64,000 bases of DNA from CAZYBC01 sp964645645 (GCA_964645645.1 CAZYBC010000003.1:1-64000), one strand, 5' to 3'. Positions 43,147 to 53,028 are shown, counted from the stretch's first letter. Translations and numbers: made by a program. The notes: generated from the sequence alone by a model not told the origin.

Positions 43147-43884
43147 TTATTGTTTCCCCAAAATTCCAACTTGAGTATTCTCTAAATCTCTAACTAGCAA
43201 CCATCTGGGCGCAACTTGCTGATCTTCCACTTGAGCATAAAGATTTTTACCATGAGCTAAATAATATGGTAGTTCTGGAAAAAGCTTAATAGCCTGAGCA
43301 TCCTGATAAATCATCTTAAAAACACTTTCTGGTGGATGCAAAACCAGCCTTGTTCCTAAACCCATCACTGCCAATTTTCTTATAGCTATATTAGAATCTT
43401 CATCTTTTTCTAATTGCGTACAATCAAAAATACGATCACTGGCAATTTTTACTTTCAACATATAAACATGCAAATTGGGATTTTCACCAATTTTATAAGC
43501 ATTAGGCATATTTGCTGTATATAAACCTTCCCCTAAAGTTGAACGTAAATAAGTGGTAATTGGTGAATTCTTATCAGAATTAAACAAATCATTTATCTGT
43601 GTTTGAGCCAACGGCTGATCAGCAGTTAAACCAGTACGGAAAATAATCAAATTTCCCTGATCATCTTCAAAAAATCCATCTTTTCTAAGTCTGAAATTAG
43701 GGATTTCACCAGTCCATTGAAAATCTTTTAATAAAGGAATTTCATTAGCTGGCGTAAAATTTTTTTCTTGATTTGACTCTATTTGACTACTTAAATTTTT
43801 CGCAACACTAGATGAATTATCTGCTCCTCCCAAAGTAACCCTAGAAGAAAAATCAGGTTGAAGATAAGATTCTGTTGATGTCAT
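43147..43884 (-). CDS. Hypothetical protein, possible ADP-ribosyltransferase fold
   Basis: 245 aa, no signal or membrane segment. Residues 1-45 are Ser/Asn-rich and disordered. The middle IIFRTGLTADQPL...LGEGLYTANMPNAYKIGENPNLHVYMLKVKI resembles the ART pattern 'R-G ... G-x-G-x-Y ... A ... Y-x-x-x-V'. TAAAAT lies 8 nt before the ATG. No catalytic Glu can be named. Function unknown; the fold call is weak. Confidence 0.45.
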   Translation of the reverse strand: MTSTESYLQPDFSSRVTLGGADNSSSVAKNLSSQIESNQEKNFTPANEIPLLKDFQWTGEIPNFRLRKDGFFEDDQGNLIIFRTGLTADQPLAQTQINDLFNSDKNSPITTYLRSTLGEGLYTANMPNAYKIGENPNLHVYMLKVKIASDRIFDCTQLEKDEDSNIAIRKLAVMGLGTRLVLHPPESVFKMIYQDAQAIKLFPELPYYLAHGKNLYAQVEDQQVAPRWLLVRDLENTQVGILGKQ

Positions 43885-43975
43885 AGATCGAGATTTTAAT
43901 TAATTAACTCATTTTTACTCTTTATATCTAACTTTAGCAAGACTTCAATAAAATATACTTAATCAATTCATCACG

Positions 43976-45142
43976 CTACCCAAAAATATAAAGTTCTTCC
44001 TGCGCCCTCGTTACCGCCGTATACAACCACCGCCGCCATTGTTGCTCATCAATCTGTTTAAAACGCTCTTCCAACAAAATCACGCGCTTAGCTTGACTGC
44101 CTTGAGCCTTGTGGACAGTGAGAGCATAACCAAAATCAAACAAATCACCTTTAACAGTTAAAGCTCGTTGCTGAGTAAAGTTAAGAGGTGAGGTGCTATT
44201 AAATTGCTGACGAGCAATTAAACCAGTATAGTTTTGCTGTTCATCATCCATAGCAATTTCTGCTTCATACCAATTTTCATCCTTAGGTTTAATAGCAACC
44301 AGCGTACCCAGCATACCATTAAAAATGTGTTTAATATGATTGTTACGTAAACAAATAACTCGGTCATTTACTTGAGGAGATAGAGAAGTAAAACCTAAGG
44401 CTGTTCTGATAAAACTATTTAATTGCCGACGAGTATTGTTATAAGCACATAAGACCAAAGTATCTTGATTAAAACTACTCAATAGTGATTCTAAAATCTC
44501 TTGATTATCAGATTCTTTACGAGAATATTTTTTAACGCCTTCACCATAATTATCAATTGGGATTAAGCCCTTCATTCTAGCTTCTATAGACAAAGCAATA
44601 ATAGGGTTCTCTTGAGCTTGGCGATGAATTTTATCTAAAATTAAATCTGGTTTCTTCATTAAACTAAATTCACCATTAATTGGAGGAAGCTGGCCATGAT
44701 CACCAACAGCAATAATTGGTTTTTGATAAGCTAAAAGATGCTGCCAAATAGTTTGATCAACCATTGAGGCTTCATCAATAATAATCAAATCCTGATCTAT
44801 TTTTTCTTTGGCTTGCCAACCCACAATTTCTTGTTGATTATTTAAAAGCGGCGAATAAATTAAAGCATGGATGGTACTGACACTGTCTTTAGCTTGAATA
44901 GCTTTAGCTTCATTTAAACGTTGATATAAAACTCGGCTAGCTTTACCGGTATAACTAACAAAAGCTACTTTAAGTTTAGGAAATTTGTCAGCCAATTGCT
45001 GACGCAGAATAGCTAAAAGCGTAGTTTTTCCTGTCCCAGCATAACCACCTAAGGTAACGTAAGGCATGGAAACTTTGTCTTTAACATACCATTCTAAAAG
45101 ATGATCTAAGGCTTGTTGTTGATCAGCAGAAATTTCAAACAT
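43976..45142 (-). CDS. RecD/Dda-like superfamily 1 DNA helicase
   Basis: 388 aa. Motif I GGYAGTGKTTLLAIL near residue 32, motif II LIIDEASMVDQ near 125, motif III AVGDHGQLPPI, and the C-terminal UvrD_C_2 block GYALTVHKAQGSQAKRVILL with YTAVTRAQEELYIFG. It is compact, like Dda or the helicase core of RecD2. Start: TATAAT is 7 nt before the ATG at 45142; an ATG three codons upstream overlaps the -10 box and is rejected. Confidence 0.9.
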   Translation of the reverse strand: MFEISADQQQALDHLLEWYVKDKVSMPYVTLGGYAGTGKTTLLAILRQQLADKFPKLKVAFVSYTGKASRVLYQRLNEAKAIQAKDSVSTIHALIYSPLLNNQQEIVGWQAKEKIDQDLIIIDEASMVDQTIWQHLLAYQKPIIAVGDHGQLPPINGEFSLMKKPDLILDKIHRQAQENPIIALSIEARMKGLIPIDNYGEGVKKYSRKESDNQEILESLLSSFNQDTLVLCAYNNTRRQLNSFIRTALGFTSLSPQVNDRVICLRNNHIKHIFNGMLGTLVAIKPKDENWYEAEIAMDDEQQNYTGLIARQQFNSTSPLNFTQQRALTVKGDLFDFGYALTVHKAQGSQAKRVILLEERFKQIDEQQWRRWLYTAVTRAQEELYIFG

Positions 45143-45176
45143 AAACTGCATTATAAAGGATAATTAATCATCTCAT

Positions 45177-45794
45177 TCATTGACTAATTTTATAACAGCT
45201 TATTGATGGCAAATATCCTTTATTTATCAATTCATTAAGTTTTTTGATATTTATTTCTTGATTTTTCCAGGTAGTGCCTTGTCCAATTAAATCAATAAAA
45301 ATCCTAAAAATATTTTTTCCTTCTGCTTCTGCCATCTTAATCATAGCTGTCATTAAATCAGATACCTTAATAACTCTTAAAGTAGGCCTCTTCCTAATTT
45401 CTCCACTATAACCTGAATAAACAAAATTTAAAGCAGTATCAATATCAAAAGTCCAATGACTCCCCACATAACTAAGATCTCCACCATGATAAATCATGGT
45501 TTCTGACGGTAATTTAACAAATAAATCAAATAATTGTCCATTAGTAAAACCACCTGGATCTTTTTCTCCTGTAACGCTTTCTACAATCTTTGATATCAGC
45601 TCTAATGTCCTACTTTGTTCTTTTTCTGGAATCTGCAATGCTAATTTTAATAAATCTGGATTAATTAAAGGAATAGAAGCATACTCTCTATCTAGTTGCT
45701 CATTTTTTAATCTTACTTGTTCCATTATCTTACTTAAATCAATACCAACAGATTCAGTAGAACTATTTTTTTGAATGTTTAAAGTTTCACCCAT
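45177..45794 (-). CDS. Hypothetical protein
   Basis: 205 aa. N-terminal half helical (IMEQVRLKNEQLDREYASI, then ALQIPEKEQSRTLELISKIVESV). The C-terminal half has ETMIYHGGDLSYVGSHWTFDIDTALNFVYSGYSG, which recalls ADP-ribosyltransferase elements (R/H-G ... S-x-W-T ... A-x-x-F), and then a strand-helix region. The fold idea is weak. It shares strand with the helicase gene 35 bp downstream. Confidence 0.5.
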   Translation of the reverse strand: MGETLNIQKNSSTESVGIDLSKIMEQVRLKNEQLDREYASIPLINPDLLKLALQIPEKEQSRTLELISKIVESVTGEKDPGGFTNGQLFDLFVKLPSETMIYHGGDLSYVGSHWTFDIDTALNFVYSGYSGEIRKRPTLRVIKVSDLMTAMIKMAEAEGKNIFRIFIDLIGQGTTWKNQEINIKKLNELINKGYLPSISCYKISQ

Positions 45795-45925
45795 ACATTG
45801 TTTCTAACATACTAAATATTAAATAACAATAAACTGCTAACAAAATTTAGATCTTAAGATAGTAATTAGTAAGATTATTGCATTGACAATTCAAACGGGT
45901 ATACAATAAAAAAAGAGGGATCTAT

Positions 45926-46294
45926 ATGCAAAAAATTCTTTTTATTGAAGACGATTTAATCTTTTTAAAAGCTTATGCTACTAAATTAAAAATGGAAGGT
46001 TTAGAAGTAACTGCTGTAGATAATTGTGATGAAGCTTTAGAGTTAATTAAAAAAGATTGCCCTGATCTTATTATTTTAGACATTATGCTAAAAGGCAAAA
46101 AAAATGGCTTTGATTTTTTAGAGCTAGTTAAAGCTGATCCATGTTTATCTAAAATTCCAGTTATAGTTCTAACTAATTTAGATTCAGAAGAAAAAGTGGC
46201 AAAAGAAATTGGTGCAGTAGCTTACTTAACTAAAACCAAGACTGATCCTAAGTCTGTAAGCAATTATATCAAAAAAATATTATCTAAAAATTAA
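45926..46294 (+). CDS. Stand-alone response-regulator receiver (CheY-like)
   Basis: 122 aa. Acidic pair LFIEDDL, phospho-acceptor LIILDIMLKGKKNG (Asp near 52), VIVLTN with Thr, and AYLTKTK with Lys. No output domain. AGAGGGA lies before the ATG. It is 43 bp ahead of a large sensor kinase. Confidence 0.92.
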   Translation: MQKILFIEDDLIFLKAYATKLKMEGLEVTAVDNCDEALELIKKDCPDLIILDIMLKGKKNGFDFLELVKADPCLSKIPVIVLTNLDSEEKVAKEIGAVAYLTKTKTDPKSVSNYIKKILSKN

Positions 46295-46337
46295 TATTAT
46301 TTTTAATGCCAAACATTAAAAAACAAAGGCTAGTAAT

Positions 46338-49300
46338 ATGAATTGGCAAAGATGGTTTAAATCAATTTTAATTTCTTTAATTATTTTTACTTTTATTTGC
46401 CAAATACCACTAAACTTATTTAAAACTTATGCCAGCGAAAACAAGATTATCAAAGTGGGTGTTTATGAAAACAAACCCAAAGTTTATCGTGCTAACGATG
46501 GTAAAATTACCGGATTTTTTCCAGATGTTCTAAATTACATTGCTCAACAAGAAAATTGGCAATTGGAATATGTACATGGCACTTGGGAAGAAGGTTTAAA
46601 TCAATTAAAAAATGGTGAAATTGATCTAATGGTTGATGTTGCTATCTCTCCAGAAAGACAAGTGGAATTTGATTTTACTAACGAGACTGTGTTAAATAGC
46701 TGGGCAGTTATTTGTGTTAAAAATAATTCTAAAATAAAATCATTTTCTGATTTGGAAGGTAAAAAAATTGGTATTTTAAAATCAAGTGTCTATTTACAAG
46801 GTCCTCAATCAATTACTTACTACTTAAAATCATTTGGCATCAATGCTGAATTTATTTACGTTGATGAATATTCTCAACTTTGCAAATTATTAGAAGAAGA
46901 TAAAATTGATGCAGCAGTGGTTAGCAGAATTTTTGCTCTATATAATGCTAAAAATTATCAAAATATCAAACAAACAGATCTTGTTTTTAATCCAACAGAA
47001 TTACGCTTTGCCCTTAATAAAAATAATCCCGATAACCCTTATTTAATTGAACGACTCGATTATTGGGTAAAAAAAATTAAGAATAAAGAAACTTATTATC
47101 AATTATTAAAAAAATATAATTTAGAAGAAGTAGAGATCATTAAAAAAATTCCACCTGTTTGGTTATTTTATGTCTTGCCAATCTTAATAGTTATTTTAAC
47201 TGGCCTAATCATTACTATCATTTTGATTAGACGTTCTAAAAATATTGCTTTAAAAAAATGGAAATCTAGTGAAAAAAAGTTTCAATCTTTGTATGAATCA
47301 ATGGATGAACTGATTGCAATTCATGAAATTATCAACGATAAACATGGTCAAGCCATTGATTACAAAATTATTGAATGTAATAAGGCTTACAATCAATTAA
47401 CCCATTTATCACGTGCCAAAGTAATTGGCCAATTAGCCTCAAAGCTTTATAAAATTAACCCACCGCCTTTTTTATCTTTTTTTGCTAATGTAGCTAAAAC
47501 TGGCAAACCAGGACATTTTGAATATTATTCTCCAGATTTGAATCAACACTTATATGTCTCTGTTTTTTCGCCAGCCCCAGGGATATTCGGAACAATTATA
47601 AGTAACATGTCAGAACTCAAACAAATGGAACAGTCTTTAAAAATAGAACGTGACCGTGCTGAACTTTATTTAAATACCGTTGAAACTATTATCGTAGCCT
47701 TAGACAAAGATGGAAAGATTATTTCGATTAATCGTAAAGGCTACGAGCTATTAGGCTATAAAAAGGATGAATTAATTGGTCAATCCTGGTTTGAAACTTG
47801 TTTACTACAACCTGAAGGAAAAGAGAAAGTTTATCCTGTTTTTAAAAAATTAGTCACTGGTAAAGGCAAAAATGTTGAATTTTTTGAAAATAAAATAATT
47901 ACCAAAAATGGAGAAATTAAACTAATTTCTTGGCATAACGCACTATTGCGTGATAAAAACAAAAAAATTATTGGCACATTAAGTTCTGGCAACAACATTA
48001 CTGTCCAAAAACAAGTTCAAGAAAAACTGATTCAAAGTGAACAGAAATTTGCTACTATTTTTGCCACTTCAACATATGCTATTACGATTACTCAATTAGC
48101 AGATGGTAGTTTTATTGATGTTAATGATGCTTATGTAAAACTAACTGGCTTTACTAAAAAAGAAACTCTGTTTAATTCATCAATCAGCCTAAAACTTTGG
48201 GCAAATCCAAAAGATAGAAAAACAGTAGTCAGTGACCTCCAAAAAGGTAAACCTGTTATTAACCGAGAATTTCTTTTTAAAATCAAAGATGGCTCTTTAA
48301 TAAATGGTTTATTTTCTGCTCGAATTATTAGTATTAATAACCAGCCATTCATCATGTCCAGCATTGCAGATATTACCGAACTAAAACAAGCAGAACAAAA
48401 AATCATAGAAACTAAAGACAGAGAGCATGCTATTTTAACAAGCATAGGCGACGCGGTTTTTGCAATAGACACCAAAGGGATAATTTTATTATTTAATAAA
48501 ATGGCTGAAAAACTTAGTGGCATTAGTACTGATCAAGCTATTGGGAACCATTATTCTAAAATTGTAAAATTTATAAAAAAGAACAGTAATATTGTTGGGG
48601 ATAATTTTATCAATCAAGCATTAGAAGAAGATAAAATTACGGCCATGGCTAATGATACTATGCTACTAAAATCAGATGGCAGTGAAATTCCCGTAGCAGA
48701 TTCAGCTGCCCCAATCAAAGATATCAATGGCAAAATAATTGGCTGTGTTGTAGTTTTTCGTGATGTAAGCAAAGATTATGAGCTTAACAAAACCAAATCA
48801 GAGTTTGTGTCAATTGTTTCTCATGAATTACGTGCTCCATTAGGTATTATTAAAGCCTTTAATTCAATGATTTTTGATGGTGATTATGGACCAATTAATC
48901 CTCAACTTAAAGAACCATTATCCGAAATTAAAAATTCAACCGACCACTTAGCTTCCTTAGTTAATGATATTTTAAATGTTTCTAGACTTGAATCTGGTAA
49001 ACTATCACTAAAACTCTCTAAGTTTGATCCTCAAAAATTAATTAATGAAGCCGTAAAAAATTTTACCACTGTGGTAAATAAAAAAGTAAATTTAAAAACA
49101 GGCAAATTAAACCAATCAATGATTGAAGCAGATCAAGATAAATTTTTGATTATTTTAAATAACTTACTAAGCAACGCTGTTAAATTTACTAATAAAGGAA
49201 GTATTACTGTCAAATCAGAAGCCGTTGGTAAATTTGTTAACTTTATAATTACTGATACAGGCATTGGCATTAAATCCATTAATCAAAAAAATATTTTTGG

Positions 49301-49466
49301 GAAATTCCAACAAATTATTGAAAGTGAATCTGGCAAACCTCCAGGGACTGGTTTGGGTTTGTATATTAGCAAACAGTTGGTTGAAAAAATGGGAGGTAAA
49401 ATTTGGCTGGAATCATCAATCCCTGGAAAAGGCAGTACTTTTATCTTCTCTCTTCCAAAAGCATAA
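46338..49466 (+). CDS. Sensor histidine kinase: SBP-like sensor, PAS domains, HisKA-HATPase
   Basis: 1042 aa. Residues 10-30 are a signal or membrane segment. Residues about 38-270 form a type 3 solute-binding domain (KVGVYENKPKVYRANDG, LMVDVAISPERQVEFDFT), outside the cell. A membrane segment lies near 276-300. Four PAS-like domains follow: around 315-430, 445-560 (LDKDGKIISINRKGYELLGY), 565-685 and 695-815. HisKA has FVSIVSHELRAPLG, and the ATPase has NNLLSNAVKFTNKG, TDTGIGI and GTGLGLYISKQL. The plan resembles BvgS-type sensors, but without receiver or phosphotransfer modules. It is flanked by two receiver genes. Confidence 0.92.
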   Translation: MNWQRWFKSILISLIIFTFICQIPLNLFKTYASENKIIKVGVYENKPKVYRANDGKITGFFPDVLNYIAQQENWQLEYVHGTWEEGLNQLKNGEIDLMVDVAISPERQVEFDFTNETVLNSWAVICVKNNSKIKSFSDLEGKKIGILKSSVYLQGPQSITYYLKSFGINAEFIYVDEYSQLCKLLEEDKIDAAVVSRIFALYNAKNYQNIKQTDLVFNPTELRFALNKNNPDNPYLIERLDYWVKKIKNKETYYQLLKKYNLEEVEIIKKIPPVWLFYVLPILIVILTGLIITIILIRRSKNIALKKWKSSEKKFQSLYESMDELIAIHEIINDKHGQAIDYKIIECNKAYNQLTHLSRAKVIGQLASKLYKINPPPFLSFFANVAKTGKPGHFEYYSPDLNQHLYVSVFSPAPGIFGTIISNMSELKQMEQSLKIERDRAELYLNTVETIIVALDKDGKIISINRKGYELLGYKKDELIGQSWFETCLLQPEGKEKVYPVFKKLVTGKGKNVEFFENKIITKNGEIKLISWHNALLRDKNKKIIGTLSSGNNITVQKQVQEKLIQSEQKFATIFATSTYAITITQLADGSFIDVNDAYVKLTGFTKKETLFNSSISLKLWANPKDRKTVVSDLQKGKPVINREFLFKIKDGSLINGLFSARIISINNQPFIMSSIADITELKQAEQKIIETKDREHAILTSIGDAVFAIDTKGIILLFNKMAEKLSGISTDQAIGNHYSKIVKFIKKNSNIVGDNFINQALEEDKITAMANDTMLLKSDGSEIPVADSAAPIKDINGKIIGCVVVFRDVSKDYELNKTKSEFVSIVSHELRAPLGIIKAFNSMIFDGDYGPINPQLKEPLSEIKNSTDHLASLVNDILNVSRLESGKLSLKLSKFDPQKLINEAVKNFTTVVNKKVNLKTGKLNQSMIEADQDKFLIILNNLLSNAVKFTNKGSITVKSEAVGKFVNFIITDTGIGIKSINQKNIFGKFQQIIESESGKPPGTGLGLYISKQLVEKMGGKIWLESSIPGKGSTFIFSLPKA

Positions 49467-49489
49467 ATAAATATGTCATAATAAATTTA

Positions 49490-49912
49490 ATGTCAAAAAT
49501 TCTTATTGTTGATGACGATTTAGTTTATATTAGAATCTATCAATTAAAACTAAAAAATGATGGTTATGATGTGGAAATTGCTAATGATGGGGAAGAAGCC
49601 TTACTCAAAGTTGAGACTTTTAAACCAGATCTGATTTTATTAGATATTATGATGCCTAAAATTGATGGCTTTGAAGTTTTAAAACAACTTAAAAAAAATT
49701 CTGCAACCAAAAATATTCCCGTTATTATGCTCACTAACTTGGGCGGAGATGAAGCTAACATTCTAAAAGGTATTGATTTGGGAGCAGTTTCTTATTTAAT
49801 TAAATCTGCTTATACACCAAAAGAAGTTGTCCAAAAAATCAAAGAAATCTTAGCTGCTTATGCTCCAGAAATACCTAAAGTTAAAACGGTGATGAAAAAA
49901 TTAGAATTTTAA
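49490..49912 (+). CDS. Stand-alone response-regulator receiver
   Basis: 140 aa. LIVDDDL acidic pair, LILLDIMMPKIDGF phospho-acceptor (Asp near 54), VIMLTNLGG, and SYLIKSAYTP with Lys. The C-terminal 20 residues are extra but not a domain. The ATG at 49490 is preferred: CATAAT lies 7 nt before it and the receiver fold starts there, whereas the longer open frame runs into the kinase gene. Confidence 0.92.
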   Translation: MSKILIVDDDLVYIRIYQLKLKNDGYDVEIANDGEEALLKVETFKPDLILLDIMMPKIDGFEVLKQLKKNSATKNIPVIMLTNLGGDEANILKGIDLGAVSYLIKSAYTPKEVVQKIKEILAAYAPEIPKVKTVMKKLEF

Positions 49913-49950
49913 ATAATTATCATTTTCCTGGCAAAAACCCATATATCTGT

Positions 49951-50065
49951 TATAATGTTAATATTGTACGACATAAATATACAGTTACCCATGGGGTAAA
50001 ATTTTAATAACTTCAAGAAAATTTTCTTCTAGACATAAAAATATAACTGTACTACACAGTTTTTT
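49951..50065 (+). promoter_or_regulatory. Promoter and possible attenuator leader of the ATP-grasp gene
   Basis: -10 TATAAT at 49951-49956 gives a leader of about 170 nt. AACTGT (50045-50050) and ACAGTT (50056-50061) form a hairpin followed by T4 (T6 including the stem end). TACAGTTA (49980-49987) can pair instead with TAACTGTA (50044-50051), which would prevent the hairpin. The stem is only 6 bp. Confidence 0.4.
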
Positions 50066-50134
50066 AGCATATTTATCACGCATAATAAATTTAATCTCAA
50101 CTTTTTTTATTAAGTTATTTTAGGAAAAATTAAC

Positions 50135-51196
50135 ATGCAAGCTTTCATCTATTCTAGATTTACCCCCAATGGCCTTATAAAAGGTCAAAATATTAGTAGC
50201 AGTACTAAAATCGCTTTACAAGAAGCTGAAAAACTTGGTGTAACTTGGGAAACTATTCCCAATACAAAAATTATTAAACTTCAATTAGCAGATAAAATTC
50301 ATTTTTTTCATCATCAAATTCCAACTAATACCAAAGCTATTAGTTTATTTGCTTGTAGCAAAACTAATACTAAAAGTTTTTTACAACTAAATAATATCTC
50401 TACCGCCAAAGGTTTTACGATTTATAAAAATGATCCCCAAGAATATTGGCAAGAAATTTTTGACTGCTTAACTAAACCTTTAGTTATTAAACCCACCCAT
50501 GGAAGTCATGGCGATGGCGTTATTATTGGCATTAACAAATTTGAAAGATATCAAAAAATTATTAGTAAAATGTTAGAAAAAATTATTGATGAACAAACTG
50601 GTGTTTTAGTAGAAGAAATGTTTCAAAATGCCAAAGAGTTTAGAATTTTAACAACCAAAAAACAAGTAATTGGCATTACCCATAGAATGCCGGCTAATGT
50701 CATTGGCGATGGTTTAGCCACTATTGAAGAACTTATTAAAGAAAAAAACAATGATCCTAGAAGAGGTGATAAATGGTCTGATGGGACAACTTTATTAAAA
50801 ATTAAAATTAATAAAACTTTATTGAAATATTTAGAAAAACAACATAAATCTCTAACTTATATTCCTCAAAAAAATGAACAAATTTTTTTAAGAAAAGTGT
50901 CTAATTTATCCCAAGGAGGGGATAGCTTTGATTTTACAGATCAAGCTCATCCCAGTGTTAAAGAAATTGCCCTTAAAGCAATCAATGCCCTTCCTGAATT
51001 AAATTTTGCAGGCATTGATTTTATGACCCGTGATATTACAAAAGAACAAAATCCAGAAGATTATATTATTGCTGAAATAAATGATTCTCCAGGTTTTGAT
51101 ATGCATGATTATCCTTATGAAGGCATCAATCGCCATGCAGCTAGAGCATTTATCAATTTAATTTTTCCGGAATTAGTTAATGTTAATTATGTTTAA
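50135..51196 (+). CDS. ATP-grasp ligase (cyanophycin synthetase/GshF-like)
   Basis: 353 aa. ATP-grasp core: LVIKPTHGSHGDGVIIG near residue 120 (ATP loop), VLVEEMF, EFRILTTKKQVIGITHRMPANVIGDGLATIEELI, then LSQGGDSFDFTD, and IAEINDSPGFDMHDYP with the metal-binding Glu and Asn. The IGDGxxTIxELI element is typical of cyanophycin synthetase and the second half of GshF. It should join a carboxylate to an amine; substrates are unknown. AGGA precedes the ATG. Confidence 0.85.
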   Translation: MQAFIYSRFTPNGLIKGQNISSSTKIALQEAEKLGVTWETIPNTKIIKLQLADKIHFFHHQIPTNTKAISLFACSKTNTKSFLQLNNISTAKGFTIYKNDPQEYWQEIFDCLTKPLVIKPTHGSHGDGVIIGINKFERYQKIISKMLEKIIDEQTGVLVEEMFQNAKEFRILTTKKQVIGITHRMPANVIGDGLATIEELIKEKNNDPRRGDKWSDGTTLLKIKINKTLLKYLEKQHKSLTYIPQKNEQIFLRKVSNLSQGGDSFDFTDQAHPSVKEIALKAINALPELNFAGIDFMTRDITKEQNPEDYIIAEINDSPGFDMHDYPYEGINRHAARAFINLIFPELVNVNYV

Positions 51197-51202
51197 TTAG
51201 GC

Positions 51203-52204
51203 CTAGTTAGGTTTAATCACAAAGGGATAAGTAAAACTTTCGCCTGGCAAAAGATAAACTTTTTCTATTGCTTGTAAATCTTTTTCATATTCGTGATGAG
51301 TTTGTAAAACTTTTTCGATTGTGCTTTCTTGATACAAATCAAAATCATGCATGAACTTAAACAAATGCAAAGACACTAAAACTTTAGGATGAAGATCGCG
51401 AAGATTATAAGGATGAAGCATAATATTACCCAACAAAATATCAAAATCTTTCATTGCATAAACTTGCGCTTGTTCAGCTTTATTTTTAAAATCTCGGCCA
51501 TCGCCGGTATGTAATAATTTAAACCCATCTACTTCAATTAAATACCAAGCTCCTTCTGCAAAATTACCATCACCACGATGATCGGTATGATAAGCAGTAA
51601 TTTTCACTGAATTAATTGTTTTTGTTTCTCCGCTAGCTAGTTTAATAATATTATCTGGTTTTTTACCATTGAAAAAAAACTGATCAGAAAAAACCACTTT
51701 TTTATTTTGTGCCAAAGCTTTATTAAGCAACACGGCATCAAAATGGTCGCCATCAGCATGAGTAACAATAAAAATATCAGCTAAATCAGCTAACTGATTA
51801 TGAGCCATAGAAAAAGGCAAGTTAGCAGTATCAATGGCAATCGTTTGACCGGATGTTTTAATTACTACTCCCATATTTAACAAACTCCAAATCTTAATCT
51901 TGCCTGGCTCTATAGTAGTATTTTTAATTTCTTCAATCGCTTTCTTAACTCTTAAATCTGCTAATTTTCTTTGTTTAGCATACCAATAAAAATATAATTT
52001 TGGAGTTGTGGCAGGTAAACCATCAGCCACAAAATTAGCATATTCTTTAACCAAATTTAAGCGAACTTCATCCAAAATTAAAGGCTGAGATTGATTAACT
52101 TTTTGATGAAACTTCTTAACTTGGGGAGGATTATAAAAATAAAAGATCAAAAGCAAAAGCGCAAGAAATATAACAATAATGACATCATTAAGATATTTTT
52201 TCAC
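51203..52204 (-). CDS. Membrane-anchored metallo-beta-lactamase-fold protein
   Basis: 333 aa. One N-terminal membrane segment (VIIVIFLALLLLIFYFYNP), then an MBL fold: IAIDTANLPF, metal motif VTHADGDHFD near residue 148, YHTDHRGDGN and LLHTGDGRDF. The catalytic part should face outwards. GTG start with TATACT 7 nt upstream, an apparent leaderless GTG. Substrate unknown. Confidence 0.85.
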   Translation of the reverse strand: MKKYLNDVIIVIFLALLLLIFYFYNPPQVKKFHQKVNQSQPLILDEVRLNLVKEYANFVADGLPATTPKLYFYWYAKQRKLADLRVKKAIEEIKNTTIEPGKIKIWSLLNMGVVIKTSGQTIAIDTANLPFSMAHNQLADLADIFIVTHADGDHFDAVLLNKALAQNKKVVFSDQFFFNGKKPDNIIKLASGETKTINSVKITAYHTDHRGDGNFAEGAWYLIEVDGFKLLHTGDGRDFKNKAEQAQVYAMKDFDILLGNIMLHPYNLRDLHPKVLVSLHLFKFMHDFDLYQESTIEKVLQTHHEYEKDLQAIEKVYLLPGESFTYPFVIKPN

Positions 52205-52253
52205 TAATAAAAGTATAGCATTTTGATCAGCTTTTGTGAGGCTTTATCCTTAA

Positions 52254-52724
52254 TTAATTTTTTTCAAACTCATCCCAGCTAAAAGGATTAAAAAATGAAG
52301 GACACTTTTCAGTGCGTTTTATTTGACTTGGATTAATTATCCCAATCTGAAGAACTATACAATTTGCATGCCATCTTAAATAATAAAAATAAGTAAAAAT
52401 TAAACTAACAGTCATCAAAAAAATAATTTTAGTTAAAATAACTAATTTTCGTTCTTGATGATATTTTTTAGTTACCTCAAATATTAAAGAAGCAAAACCA
52501 TAAAAAACTAAAACAAGTAACAAGGAAAAGTAATTAATATTATGAGGAAATTTCCAAACTACACACATCTCACAACCTGGACAACCAGGATTAGGCGCAC
52601 AACCATTTTTAAAAAAAATACGATTATTAAAACTAGATACTCCAATTAAATAAACCAAAAAACAAAAAAATATTGTTAATAAAATTTTAGTTAAATTGGG
52701 TTTTAAAAATTCTATAATTTTCAT
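52254..52724 (-). CDS. Hypothetical multi-pass membrane protein
   Basis: 156 aa. Membrane segments at about 12-30, 64-82 and 95-115. An outside loop holds a cysteine cluster, NGCAPNPGCPGCEMC. TACAAT is 7 nt before the ATG. It resembles small CPR membrane proteins without known role. Confidence 0.6.
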   Translation of the reverse strand: MKIIEFLKPNLTKILLTIFFCFLVYLIGVSSFNNRIFFKNGCAPNPGCPGCEMCVVWKFPHNINYFSLLLVLVFYGFASLIFEVTKKYHQERKLVILTKIIFLMTVSLIFTYFYYLRWHANCIVLQIGIINPSQIKRTEKCPSFFNPFSWDEFEKN

Positions 52725-52782
52725 TATTTTTATTGTAACATGGCTTATTTTTTAAAATATTAACGATAAAAATTTATTTCAA

Positions 52783-53028
52783 TTAATCGTTAATATGCCC
52801 ATAGTAATTTTTTGTAGCGGCTCTCACAATTTTTTCTTTGGTCAGTTTCTCAATTACAGCATCTTCCTCACCGCTAGTAACCTTTATAAAAAATAAGTTA
52901 ATTGTTTTTAACACAGTTTGCTGTTCAGGAGTATATTTTTCAGCTTTCCAGTATCCATTAGTTCCTTCAATTTCTAGTCCTAAACTTGAAAATTGGCTAA
53001 ACTTGCGCTTGACAAATGTGTCTTATTT
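52783..53028 (-). pseudogene. 3' remnant of a decayed gene
   Basis: An open minus-strand frame of about 80 codons without any usable start codon. It encodes EIEGTNGYWKAEKYTPEQQ and further on GEEDAVIEKLTKEKIVRAA and ends in TAA. The amino-acid make-up is that of a real protein, but the 5' end is replaced by the HigBA promoter region. An inverted repeat ATTAACGAT/ATCGTTAAT follows at 52759-52793. Confidence 0.5.
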
